64,000 nt of DNA, from positions 249,495 through 313,494 of the forward strand of contig NZ_LIPD01000011.1 of the NCBI RefSeq assembly GCF_001905545.1, read 5' to 3'. Each line of letters opens with the position of its first letter. Position 1 is the first letter of the stretch. Below the pieces are notes generated by a model, which was given only the letters and a program-made list of their open reading frames with translations, had not been told where the DNA came from and did not search any database. This stretch comes from Streptomyces sp. CB02056. Its GTDB lineage: Bacteria > Actinomycetota > Actinomycetes > Streptomycetales > Streptomycetaceae. Shown one piece after another: positions 39,853 through 63,500 of this stretch. Made by a program: the position numbers and the translations under genes.

Positions 39853-41735
39853 GTGCTCAGGGCCCCGGCTCCGACCGGGACGCCGTCGACCAGATCGTCT
39901 TCCGCTGGCAGGGCAACCAGGGCCGGCGCAGCGCCGGCCTGACCGCCGCCGCCTGGTCCTGCCCCGAGGAGGACGCCGAGGAGCTCGGCCAGGAGCTCGC
40001 CCCGTTCCTGCGGGTCGACGGCGCGCCGTGCCCCAGCGTGGTCCGCACCCGGCTGCGGGACGATCGCGCCGCCCTCGTCCAGCGCTGGCCCACGGCCGAC
40101 CCGGGCGGGCGGCCCAACACGGCCGCCCACGTCCTGGTCGGGCCGACCGGCCTGCTCGGCCCCCGCACCTGCCTGGCCCTGCGCGACTGGACGTGGAGCG
40201 GGCAGGAGTTCGCCGAACAGGCCCACGGTGGGCAGCCCCGGCTCGCGATGGCGGACCTGGAGGCGACCGTGGTGCCGGCCTGGGCCGACACCCTGGCCCT
40301 CCTGCCGGACGTCCGTGACACGCTCACCGCCGCCACCGCCGCCCTGCTGCGCCACCCGCAGTGCCGCCTCTCGCTGCGCAGTGACGCCCTGCCGGGGTGG
40401 CCGGAGCAGAACCGGTCCGGCGTGGTCGTCGCGGGCCTTCTCCAGATCTTCGGGCTGTGGCTGGGCCGTCCCTGGACCTTCGCCACCCACGACATGACGG
40501 ATCGCCACGATCTGCTGGCCACCTGGGTCTCCGACTGGTCGACCGACGGCGGCCGGCAGCGGGCGCGCTACCGCGTCGACCCGAGGCGGCCCGAGGACGA
40601 CCGCGCGCACGAGCTCGCGGCCCGCCTGGTCGGCCGCTGCCTGGCCGCGGTCGAGCGCGGGCCCGGCGGCGCCGGCCTGCCGGAACTGAAGGACGGACTG
40701 CGGGACGGCGCGAGCCTGCCGGCGGAGGAGCGGCTGCGGAGGCTCGCGCGCGTCCTCGACACGAACCGCCGCCCGGAGTCCCGCGATCCCGGCGAGGGGC
40801 CGGGGGACGACGGGGGGTCGGTGTACACGGAGCCCCGGCCGCCGTCCGCCGCACCGTCCTCACCTGAGCCACCCGCCCCTTCGCCCGCGTCCGGACGGTT
40901 GCAGGCGGTCCTGCGCAACCCCCGCCCCGACCCGGCCGAAGCCGAGGAACTGGACGGCTGGATCCGCCGGTTGACCGGCCGTGAGGCACTCCTGCTGCTC
41001 CGGGAGGAGGACCTCTCCTACCGGGCGACCACCGAGTTGCTCTGTCACCTGCACCGGGGCCGGGGGCACCGGAACGCCGAGGCGGCGGCCGCACTCTGCA
41101 CGGAGGTCCTGCGCCAGCGGCTCTACCTCTTCCGCGAGGGGCCCGACCAGGGCGGTGGCTCCCGCGCCGACGACGGCGAACTCTCCCGGCGCTCCGTCTG
41201 GGTGTTCGCCTGGGCCGTCTCGCCGTACGTCCGGGAGGAGCGCCACGCCGCGGCGCTCGACCGCTGGCTCACGGGACTCCTCGTCTCCAGCTCCGCCCTG
41301 GAGACCGAACTGCTCCGCGGCCTGATGCCCCCGCCGGGCGGGCCGTCCCCGGAGGGCCTCCCGCCCGACCTGCCGCCCGTGCTCTGGCAGCGGCTGCTCC
41401 ACGGACTCCCACCGGTCGCGCCGGTGCGGGCGCACACGCCTCCGGCCCCGCCCCCGCCGAGCCCGCCGCCCCGGCCGGCCCCGCCGGAGGAGGCGGCCGT
41501 GGAAGGACCGGCCGAGGCCCCGGCCCTCCCGGTGCCGACCCGACCGGAGGACCCGCCCCCACCGCAACCCCCGCCGGCCCCGGCACCGGCGGGCCCACCG
41601 CTCCTCCCCGCGCGCGGCCGGCGGCACCCCGGAAAGCCCGACCAGGGCGACGACAGGGACCTGATCGCCATCGTCCTCTTCTTCCTGCTGGCCGCGCTCG
41701 TGGCCATCGGCACGATCTGGATCGTCCGGAGCTGA
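39849..41735 (+). CDS. Tail-anchored GAP1-like partner of the GTPase
   Basis: A 628-aa protein starting with an ATGA overlap to the GTPase gene. The first ~250 residues (VDQIVFRWQGNQGRRSAGLTAAAWSC start, GRPNTAAHVLVG near 90-101) resemble the N-terminal domain of GTPase-associated protein 1 families, which sit beside conflict-system GTPases; this is by pattern and context only. Residues about 320-350 and 520-600 are Pro-rich linkers. A single C-terminal membrane helix (about 604-627, LIAIVLFFLLAALVAIGTIWIV) ends in RS, so it is a tail-anchored protein with a cytoplasmic body. It is the last gene of the operon; a 32-bp palindrome follows 42 bp after its stop. Confidence 0.65.
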   Translation: MSAQGPGSDRDAVDQIVFRWQGNQGRRSAGLTAAAWSCPEEDAEELGQELAPFLRVDGAPCPSVVRTRLRDDRAALVQRWPTADPGGRPNTAAHVLVGPTGLLGPRTCLALRDWTWSGQEFAEQAHGGQPRLAMADLEATVVPAWADTLALLPDVRDTLTAATAALLRHPQCRLSLRSDALPGWPEQNRSGVVVAGLLQIFGLWLGRPWTFATHDMTDRHDLLATWVSDWSTDGGRQRARYRVDPRRPEDDRAHELAARLVGRCLAAVERGPGGAGLPELKDGLRDGASLPAEERLRRLARVLDTNRRPESRDPGEGPGDDGGSVYTEPRPPSAAPSSPEPPAPSPASGRLQAVLRNPRPDPAEAEELDGWIRRLTGREALLLLREEDLSYRATTELLCHLHRGRGHRNAEAAAALCTEVLRQRLYLFREGPDQGGGSRADDGELSRRSVWVFAWAVSPYVREERHAAALDRWLTGLLVSSSALETELLRGLMPPPGGPSPEGLPPDLPPVLWQRLLHGLPPVAPVRAHTPPAPPPPSPPPRPAPPEEAAVEGPAEAPALPVPTRPEDPPPPQPPPAPAPAGPPLLPARGRRHPGKPDQGDDRDLIAIVLFFLLAALVAIGTIWIVRS

Positions 41736-41777
41736 CGCGCCGGCCGCCCGCCGGCACCGGGTGGCCGGGTCTGCCAC

Positions 41778-41809
41778 GAAGCGGAATCCGACATGTCGGA
41801 TTCCGCTTC
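41778..41809. terminator. 32-bp perfect palindrome at the end of the conflict-type operon
   Basis: The 16-nt half GAAGCGGAATCCGACA (41778-41793) is followed at once by its exact reverse complement (41794-41809). No other perfect palindrome this long was noticed. At 42 bp past the last operon stop it can act as a bidirectional terminator; with no loop it could also be a dimer-protein operator. Confidence 0.65.
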
Positions 41810-41853
41810 TGTTACTTCTGTGACTTGCGTGACTCTTGTGATGGATGTGAGTG
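41809..41853 (+). repeat. Five imperfect 9-bp direct repeats with TGTGA core
   Basis: Five consecutive 9-mers (41809, 41818, 41827, 41836, 41845) read CTGTTACTT, CTGTGACTT, GCGTGACTC, TTGTGATGG, ATGTGAGTG. Each has TGTGA or a one-base variant at the same place. TGTGA is the Crp half-site, and a Crp-family regulator begins the preceding operon. Iteron-like arrays also bind replication or partition proteins, so other readings remain open. Confidence 0.5.
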
Positions 41854-41888
41854 CAGGGAATGGCGTGAACTGGTGGGTCAGGAAAGTG

Positions 41889-41918
41889 TTGCGTTTCCGT
41901 GACAGCCGAGCCTATGAT
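41889..41918 (+). promoter_or_regulatory. Candidate sigma-70-type promoter upstream of the HTH regulator
   Basis: TTGCGT (41889-41894) and TATGAT (41913-41918) are 18 bp apart, 264 bp before the regulator start. The 446-bp gap 41736-42181 is clearly more AT-rich than its surroundings and also holds the palindrome, the 9-bp repeats and the inverted repeat listed separately. Confidence 0.45.
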
Positions 41919-41980
41919 CAACGGAAAGCTTCGATATTGATCGAACCCCGGGGGGGTGTTTGGACAGCGGGGGCCAGTCG

Positions 41981-42015
41981 GGTGTTCAACTGATGTCGCG
42001 TCGCAGTTGAACACC
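41981..42015. promoter_or_regulatory. 12-bp inverted repeat in the regulator leader
   Basis: GGTGTTCAACTG (41981-41992) and CAGTTGAACACC (42004-42015) are perfect inverted repeats with an 11-nt spacer, about 63 bp downstream of the candidate -10 box and 166 bp before the regulator gene. It may be an operator (for example autoregulation by the HTH protein) or a transcript hairpin that attenuates the leader. Confidence 0.55.
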
Positions 42016-42181
42016 GGTCGGCCGCGGAGGGGTGGGCGGGGGTAGGGGCGGAAGGATTGGGCTCTGAATCCCGCTTCCGGGTTCCGCGAATGAACTAATC
42101 AATTTGCCGGTGATTCCGCGGGTGGTGTTGTACCGGCGCGATGGGGACTTGGGTCGGCGTGTTCTGAAGGGGGAGTTCAGC

Positions 42182-42721
42182 ATGGGGGAGCGCCTGCGCA
42201 CCGCTCCGACTCCGGTCGGTGCGGATGGCGGCCGGGGCCCGGGAGGTCCGGTCGGAGCATCCGAAACGGCCTCCGGGGGCGGCCGGCCGGCGGAGCGGGC
42301 CGCGCGCGCCGAGGCGGCGTTGCGGATCCTCCAGGCCCATCCCTCGTTGTCCGACCGGGCGGTCGCGGAGTCGACCGGCCTTGGCGCGCGAACCGTTGCC
42401 GAGCTGCGGCGCCTGTCGGAATCCGTGGCGGAATCCGGATTCCGGATCGGCCGGGACGGCAAGTCCCGCCCGTTGAACGGCGCGGCCGGGCGGCTGCGCG
42501 TGGCGGAGCTCCTCGGGGAGAACCCGAAGGCCTCGCTGCGCCAGTTGGCCAGGACGGCCGGGGTGTCGCCCGCGACGGCGCTCGATGTGCGGCGGCGGCT
42601 GGAGCGCGGTGAGGAGCCCGTCCCGGTGAAGCGGGCCGCCATTGCGCCGGGGGTTTCCCCGAAGGGTGCCGCGCCGGCCGGGGGGAATGGCTTCGCGGGG
42701 GGTTTCGGCCGGACCGGCTGA
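42182..42721 (+). CDS. Double-HTH regulator resembling the C-terminal part of ParB/StrR-type activators
   Basis: A 179-aa protein; ATG 42182 follows AAGGGGGAG by 6 nt. After a Gly-rich head come two HTH-like units: residues 47-78 (LRILQAHPSLSDRAVAES) and 104-140 (ELLGENPKASLRQLARTAGV), then ERGEEPVPV. This pairing and the GEEPVP end are seen in the C-terminal half of actinobacterial ParB-nuclease-like regulators of the StrR kind, which are about 300 aa and start with a ParB domain. That domain is missing here. It lies at the head of the right PKS arm and may activate it. Identity rests on HTH pattern recognition. Confidence 0.75.
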   Translation: MGERLRTAPTPVGADGGRGPGGPVGASETASGGGRPAERAARAEAALRILQAHPSLSDRAVAESTGLGARTVAELRRLSESVAESGFRIGRDGKSRPLNGAAGRLRVAELLGENPKASLRQLARTAGVSPATALDVRRRLERGEEPVPVKRAAIAPGVSPKGAAPAGGNGFAGGFGRTG

Positions 42722-42841
42722 TTTCCCGTCGGCGTTAATCGATTTCTAATCCCCGCCGTAATTCCGGTCGGATCTTGTGCCTTTGTCGGACCGCCGATAA
42801 AGTCGAAGTCGGCCTGCAGTATTCCTGCGCCTTGCCTGAAA

Positions 42842-42874
42842 TATAATCTCGCATCCACCAGAGGAGCGGCCAAT
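42842..42874 (+). promoter_or_regulatory. Candidate promoter and ribosome site for the 103-aa protein
   Basis: A consensus TATAAT lies at 42842-42847, 28 bp before ATG 42876, and GAGGAG at about 42861-42866. No good -35 hexamer is found at 16-18 bp upstream. The 154-bp gap from the regulator is AT-richer than the genes. Confidence 0.45.
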
Positions 42875-42875
42875 C

Positions 42876-43187
42876 ATGACGCACCGATTCTCGCTTGTCC
42901 TGAACCGAGAAGTGAACGATCAGGAGAAGGTCACCCTGAAGGAGGCGAGCCGCGCCGACATCGCGTTCGTCGACGACACCCTCCCGACGAACGCCGACGT
43001 CCCGGTCACCCGGATCGAATTCGAGGACGGGGTCACGGCCACGCTCGCCGAGGCCATCGAGGCCGGCTTCGAGGCCGTCAAGGCCGTCCCGGACCTGTCC
43101 GTCCCGGGCCTGAGCGTGCCCGCCCAGCCGGCCGCGGCCGAGGGCGGCGAGGAGGCCGTCAACGAGGCGGCCGAGGCCGTCTCCTGA
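42876..43187 (+). CDS. 103-aa protein of unknown function
   Basis: A small acidic protein beginning MTHRFSLVLNREV, with a beta-strand/helix N-terminal half, an ALAEAIEAGFEAVKAVPDL-like helix near 58-74 (seen as TLAEAIEAGFEAVKAVPDL) and an Ala/Glu-rich tail (80-103). No signal peptide, membrane span or metal motif. It is supported by a consensus -10 box, a GAGGAG ribosome site, strong codon bias and a hairpin just after its stop. It stands between the regulator and the right-arm PKS and may belong to that cluster. I do not recognise a function. Confidence 0.8.
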   Translation: MTHRFSLVLNREVNDQEKVTLKEASRADIAFVDDTLPTNADVPVTRIEFEDGVTATLAEAIEAGFEAVKAVPDLSVPGLSVPAQPAAAEGGEEAVNEAAEAVS

Positions 43188-43197
43188 CGGCACGCAC

Positions 43198-43216
43198 GTC
43201 CCCGCCCCGCGGGGAC
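43198..43216 (+). terminator. Hairpin after the 103-aa gene
   Basis: GTCCCCG (43198-43204) and CGGGGAC (43210-43216) flank a 5-nt loop, 10 bp past the stop codon at 43187. The remaining sequence up to the PKS start at 43507 (319-bp gap in all) is GC-rich, has a 14-bp direct repeat GCAACCGCGCGGGA at 43247-43260 and 43280-43293, and shows no clear promoter. Confidence 0.45.
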
Positions 43217-43506
43217 TGAGGCCGACTCCTGCGCGGGCGCCGAGCAGCAACCGCGCGGGAGCCGGGCGCCGTTCCCGCGGCAACCGCGCGGGATCCGCGC
43301 CGCAGCACCGCCGGGCACCGGGGGAGGAGCGCGGCCGCCGCGAGGAGCGGTCGGCCGCGGTCTTCCGCGTGCCCGCCCGCCCGGCGGGAGCGGTGCGGTG
43401 GCAGCACCGTGAAGAACACGTACTCCAGTGGCAGGGCCGCGCTCGTCGTGCACGCGCGCGGTCAGCACGTCGACTCGCAGTTCACTACGGGGGGAGCAGG
43501 GCCGCC

Positions 43507-57423
<13,917 letters not shown>

Positions 57424-57505
57424 CCGTACCGCCGACCCTCCCGCGGGCCGCCCGAGCGCTGCCCAGACCGAGTACCCACAGCCCGAGCACCCCGAGGTGG
57501 AACGC

Positions 57506-60500
57506 GTGAGCGAGGACAAGCTCCGGTACTTCCTGAAGCGCGTCACGGCCGAGCTGCACGAGAGCCGCGAGCGCGTCCGCGAGTTGGAGACCGTGACCGG
57601 CGAGCCCATCGCCGTCGTCGGCATGGGCTGCCGCTACCCGGGCGGCGTGCGCACGCCGGACGAGCTCTGGAACCTGGTCGCCACCGGTACCGACGCGGTC
57701 GGCGACTTCCCCGCCGACCGCGGCTGGGACCCGGGCGAGGCGGCCGCCCACGGCTACGAGACCCGCGGCGGCTTCCTCCCCGACGCGGCCGAGTTCGACC
57801 CCGGCTTCTTCGGCATCAGCCCGCGCGAGGCCCTCGCGATGGACCCCCAGCAGCGCCTCGTGATGGAGGTCGCCTGGGAGGCCCTGGAGCACGCCGGACT
57901 CGACCCGCGCGCCCTGCGCGGCTCGCACACCGGCGTGTTCGCCGGCGCCAGCGCGTCCGGCTACGACTGGTACGCGCGCGAACACGGCCACGACGAGGGC
58001 CACCTGGTCACCGGCAGCGCGATCAGCGTGCTCTCCGGCCGGGTCTCCTACACCCTGGGCCTGAACGGGCCCGCCGTGACCGTCGACACGGCCTGCTCCT
58101 CCTCGCTGGCCGCCGTCCACCTGGCGGCCCGCTCGCTGCGCACGGGCGAATGCTCGCTCGCCCTCGCCGGCGGCGTGATGGTGATGTCCACCCCGGTGAT
58201 GTTCGCCGACTTCGCCCGCCAGCAGGGCCTCGCCTCCGACGGACGCTGCAAGCCGTTCTCGGAGGACGCCGACGGTACGGGCTGGGGCGAGGGCGCCGGA
58301 CTCGTCCTGCTGGAGCGCCTGTCCGACGCCCGCCGCAACGGCCACCGCGTCCTGGCGGTCATCCGCGGCAGCGCGATGAACCAGGACGGCGCGTCGAACG
58401 GCCTGACGGCGCCCAGCGCGCCCGCGCAGCGCCGGGTCATCCGGGCCGCCCTCGCCGACGCCCGCCTGACGGCCTCCGAGGTCGACGCGGTCGAGGCGCA
58501 CGGGACGGGCACGGAGCTGGGCGACCCGATCGAGGCCGGCGCCCTGCTGGCCACCTACGGACAGGGCCGCGACGAGGACCGGCCGCTGTGGCTCGGCTCG
58601 CTCAAGTCCAACATCGGCCACGCCCAGCAGGCCGCCGGCGTCGGCGGCGTGATGAAGATGGTGCTCGCCCTGCGGCACGGCACCCTGCCCAGGACCCTGC
58701 ACGCCGGGGAGCCGACCTCGCACGTCGACTGGGCCTCGGGGAACGTCCGGCTGCTCCAGGAATCGGTGGAGTGGCCGGCGGGCGAGCGGGTGCGCCGAGC
58801 AGGTGTGTCGGCGTTCGGCGCGAGCGGGACGAACGTCCACGTGATCCTGGAGGAGGCACCCGCGCCGGCGGCCGGGGAGCCGGCGGTGAACGAGGAGCCG
58901 ACGCCGGAGGAGGAGCGCCCCGCGCCCGTCCTGCCGACGGCGGCGTCGGCCTGGGTGGTGTCGGGCCGCAACGCGACCGCGCTGGCCGGTCAGGCGGGCC
59001 GGCTGCGCGAGCACGTGCTGGCGCGGCCGGAGCTGCCGGTGGGCGACGTCGCGTGGTCGCTGGCCACGACGCGGTCGGCCTTCGAGCGGCGTGCGGTGGT
59101 CCTGGGCGGCGAGCGCGGTGAACTCGCGGCGGGTCTCGCGGCGGTGGCCACGGGACAGCCGGCGGCGGGTGTGGTGACCGGGTCGGTGGCCTCCGGCGGC
59201 GCCGGGCGGACGGTCTTCGTCTTCCCGGGGCAGGGGAGTCAGTGGGTCGGGATGGGTCGCGAGCTGGCGGAGGCCTCGCCGGTGTTCGCGGCGCGGCTGG
59301 CCGAGTGTGCCGAGGCTCTGGCGCCTTATGTGGATTGGCAGTTGGACGATGTGCTGGCGGGCCTTCACGGTTTCGAGGCTGCCGATGTGGTGCAGCCGGC
59401 GCTGTGGGCTGTGATGGTGTCGCTCGCCGCTGTGTGGGAGGCGGCCGGTGTCGCTCCGGACGCTGTGGTGGGTCACTCGCAGGGTGAGATTGCCGCTGCG
59501 GCCGTCGCGGGGATCCTGTCCCTCGATGACGCCGCGAAGGTGGTCGCTCTGCGGAGCAAGACCCTGAAGGCGCTGGCGGGTCGTGGTGGGATGCTGTCGA
59601 TCGCGGAGCCGGTGGCGGGTGTTCGGGCGAGGATCGCGTCGTACGGCACCCGCCTTTCCATCGCGGCGGTGAACGGCCCGTCGGCGACGGTCGTCTCCGG
59701 CGATGCTGACGCGCTGCGTGAACTCGCGGACTCCTGCGGGGATTCGCCGCGTGCCCGGATGATCCCGGTGGACTACGCGTCCCACAGCGCCCACGTGGAC
59801 GAGCTGCGCGAGGAGATCCTCGCCGTGCTCCAGGGCATCGCCCCCCGCGAGGTGCAGGTCCCGATGATCTCCGCGCTGACCGGTGAGTGGCTGTCCGGCC
59901 CGGAGCTGGATCCGGCGTACTGGTACGCCTCCCTGCGCGAGACGGTCGAGTTCGACCGTGCCGTACGGACCCTCGGCGAGGCCGGACACGGCGTGTTCCT
60001 GGAGGTCTCCCCGCACCCGGTGCTGACCCCGGCGATCGCCGACAGCCTGGAGGACCGCTCCCCGACCGTGGTGGGCACCCTGCGCCGCGACGAGGGCGGC
60101 GCCGAGCGCCTGCTGACCTCGCTCGCCGAGGCGTACACGGGCGGCGCGGCCGTCGACTGGGCGGCGGTGCTCGGCGGCGGGACGGCGGTCGAGCTGCCGA
60201 CCTACGCCTTCCAGCGCCAGCGGTACTGGCCGGCGGCCCCGGCCCGGCCGGCGGGCGCGGCGGGCGTCGACGACTGGCGCTACCGGATCCGCTGGCAGCC
60301 CGCGGACGCGGACCCGGCCGCCGTACCGGCCCTGTCCGGCACCTGGCTGCTCGTCGGCGAGGGGGACGTGGCCGACGCGTGCGCCCGCACCCTGGCCGAC
60401 CACGGCGCGCAGGTCGTCCGGACCGGCGTCGAGACCCTCGACCAGGCCGTCACCGGCCCCGTGTCCGGCGTGGTGTCCCTGCTGGCGCTGGAGGAGGGCC

Positions 60501-63500
60501 ACGACCCGGCGTACCCGTGGATCCCGCGCGGCACCGCCGCGACGGTCGACCTCGTCCAGGCGCTGCGCCGGACCGGCGTCGACGCCCCGCTGTGGCTGCT
60601 GACCCGGGGCGCGGTGCAGACCGGACCGGACGAGGTGACGACCGCTCCCGTGCAGACCCAGCTGTGGGGCATGGGCCGCGTCATCGGCATGGAACTCCCG
60701 GACAGCTGGGGCGGGTTGGTCGACCTCCCGCCGGAGTTCGACGCGCGGACCGGCGCCCGGCTGGTCGCGGTCCTCGCGGACCGCACGGAGGACCAGGTCG
60801 CCCTGCGCCCCTCCGGCACGCTCGCCCGCCGCCTGGTGCGGGCCGAGCCGCGGCCGGCCGGCCGCGCCCCCTGGCGGGCGCGCGGCACCGTGCTGCTGAC
60901 CGGCGGCACCGGCTCGATCGGGGCCTGCGTCGCGCGCTGGCTCGCCGAGCGGGACACCCCGCGCGTCGTGCTGACGAGCCGTTCCGGCCCGTCCGCGGAG
61001 GGGGCGGTGGAACTCGCGGCCGCGATGGCGACCGCCGGGACGGCCGTCGACATCGTCGGCTGCGACACCGGCGTCCGCCGGGACGTCACCGACCTCGTCG
61101 CCCGGATCGAGGCCACCGGACCGGGCCTGTCCACGGTCCTGCACTCCGCCAACACCGGCTACCTGGCCCGGGTCGAGGACACCACCAGGGAGGGCCTGGC
61201 GGCGGCGCTCAGCGCCAAGGCCGCCGGGGCCACCTACCTGGACGAGGCGACGGCCGCGCTGGACGTGGACGAGTTCGTGCTGTTCTCGTCGATCTCGGCG
61301 ACCTGGGGGAGCAACGACCACGGCCCGTACGCGGCGGGGAACGCCTTCCTCGACGGCCTGGCCGAGGACCGCCGGGCCCGGGGCCTGCCGGGCACCTCGA
61401 TCGCCTGGGGCGTCTGGGACTCCCGGGACTGGGACGCGGTCGACGACCTGATGGACCACAGCCCCGGCCGGGTGACGCCCCGACGGCTCCGCCGGCAGGG
61501 GATGAACTTCCTCGAGACCGAACGGGCGCTGACGGCGCTGGACCAGACCCTCGCGGACGACGAGACCTTCATCGCGCTCGCCGACGTGACGTGGGAGAAG
61601 TTCGCGCCGGTGTTCCGCGCGGCGCGCCCGCGCCCGCTGCTGGACGCCATCCCCGAGGCCCGGGAGCAGGAGGACCGGGGCCCGGACGCCGCCGGGTCGG
61701 ACCGGCCGGCCGAGGCCACCGGCGAACTGTTCCGCGCCCTCGCCGGCCTGACCGCCGCCGAGCGCCGCCGCGCCGTGGTCGAGCTGGTCCGCGCGCACGC
61801 CGCCGCCGTCCTCGGCCACGGCTCCGCGGCCGAGGTCCCGACCACGCGCGCCTTCCGGGAGCTCGGCTTCGACTCGCTGACCGCCGTCGAACTGCGCAAC
61901 CGGCTGGGCGGCGCCGCGGGCGTCCGGCTGCCCGCCACGGTCGTGTTCGACCACCCCAACCCGGCCGCCCTGGCCGAGGAGATCCTCTCCCGGCTCTTCG
62001 GGGCCGAGGCGGCGGCCGGCGCCGGGCCGGCGCCCGCCGTGGTCGCGGCCCCCGCCGAACCGGTCGCGATCGTCGGCATGGCCTGCCGCTACCCCGGCGG
62101 GATCCGGACCCCCGAGGAGCTCTGGGCCCTCCTGGCCGAGCACGGGGACGCGATCGGCGGCTTCCCGACCGACCGCGGCTGGAACACCGAGGGCCTCTTC
62201 GACCCCGACCCGGACGCCGAGGGCAAGACCTACGTCGCCGAGGGCGGCTTCCTGACCGGGGCCGCCGAGTTCGACGCCGCCTTCTTCGGGATCAGCCCGC
62301 GCGAGGCCCTGTCGATGGACCCCCAGCAGCGGCTGCTGCTGGAGACCTCCTGGGAGGCCGTCGAGCGCGCGGGCATCGACCCGAAGTCGCTGCACGGCTC
62401 CGCGACCGGCGTGTTCGTCGGCGCGGCCCGGTCGACCTACCTCGGCGTGGTGGAGGAGACCGCCGGGTCCGAAGGACACCGCATGACCGGCACGGCGATG
62501 AGCGTGCTGTCCGGCCGGATCGCCTACGCGCTGGGCCTGGTGGGCCCGGCGATGACGGTGGACACCGCCTGCTCCTCCTCGCTGGTCGCGCTGCACCAGG
62601 CCGTGCAGTCGCTGCGGTCGGGCGAGTGCTCGGTCGCCCTGGCGGGCGGCGTGACGGTGATGGCCGACCCGGGCGAGTTCGTCGGCTTCTCGCGGCTGCG
62701 GGCCCTGTCGCCGAACGGCCGCTGCCAGGCCTTCGGCGAGGGCGCCGACGGCATGGGCATGGGCGAGGGCGTCGGCATCGTGGTGCTCGAACGCCTCTCC
62801 GACGCCCGCCGCAACGGGCACCGGGTGCTCGGCGTGGTGCGCGGCAGCGCCATCAACCAGGACGGCGCCTCCAACGGACTCACCGCCCCCAACGGCCCCT
62901 CGCAGCAGCGCGTCATCCGCGCCGCGCTGGCCAACGCCCGGATCTCGGCGGCGGACGTGGACGCGGTCGAGGCGCACGGGACGGGCACGGAGCTGGGCGA
63001 CCCGATCGAGGCCGGTGCGCTGCTGGCGACGTACGGCCAGGAGCGGTTCGAGGACCGGCCGTTGTGGCTGGGTTCGGTGAAGTCGAACATCGGGCACGCT
63101 CAGCAGGCCGCGGGCGTGGCCGGTGTGATCAAGATGGTGCTGGCCCTGCAAGCCGGTGTGCTGCCGAAGACGCTGCACGCCGATGAGCCGTCCTCGCACG
63201 TCGATTGGGAGACGGGCAACGTCCGGCTGCTGCAGGACGAGGTGGCGTGGCCGGCGGGCGAGCGGCCGCGCCGGGCGGGTGTCTCGGCGTTCGGCATCAG
63301 CGGCACCAACGCCCACGTGATCATCGAAGAGGCGCCGGTCGAGGCGGAGACCGTCCCCGAGGACGCCGCCGAGGACCTCGCGCCGGTCCTGTCGCGCCCC
63401 CTCCCGGCGTGGGTGCTGTCCGGCCGTGACGGGCAGACGCTCGCCGGTCAGGCGGGCCGGCTGCGCGAGCACGTCGCGGAGCGGCCGGAGCTGCCGGTCG

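Noticed and set aside
41793..41993. Possible 66-codon gene in the gap after the conflict operon
   Set aside because: No ribosome site, starts inside the perfect palindrome, and its codons merely follow the 9-bp repeats.
43247..43293. 14-bp direct repeat upstream of the right-arm PKS as an operator
   Set aside because: GC-rich, single pair, 33-bp spacing without helical logic; kept only as a note in the gap description.
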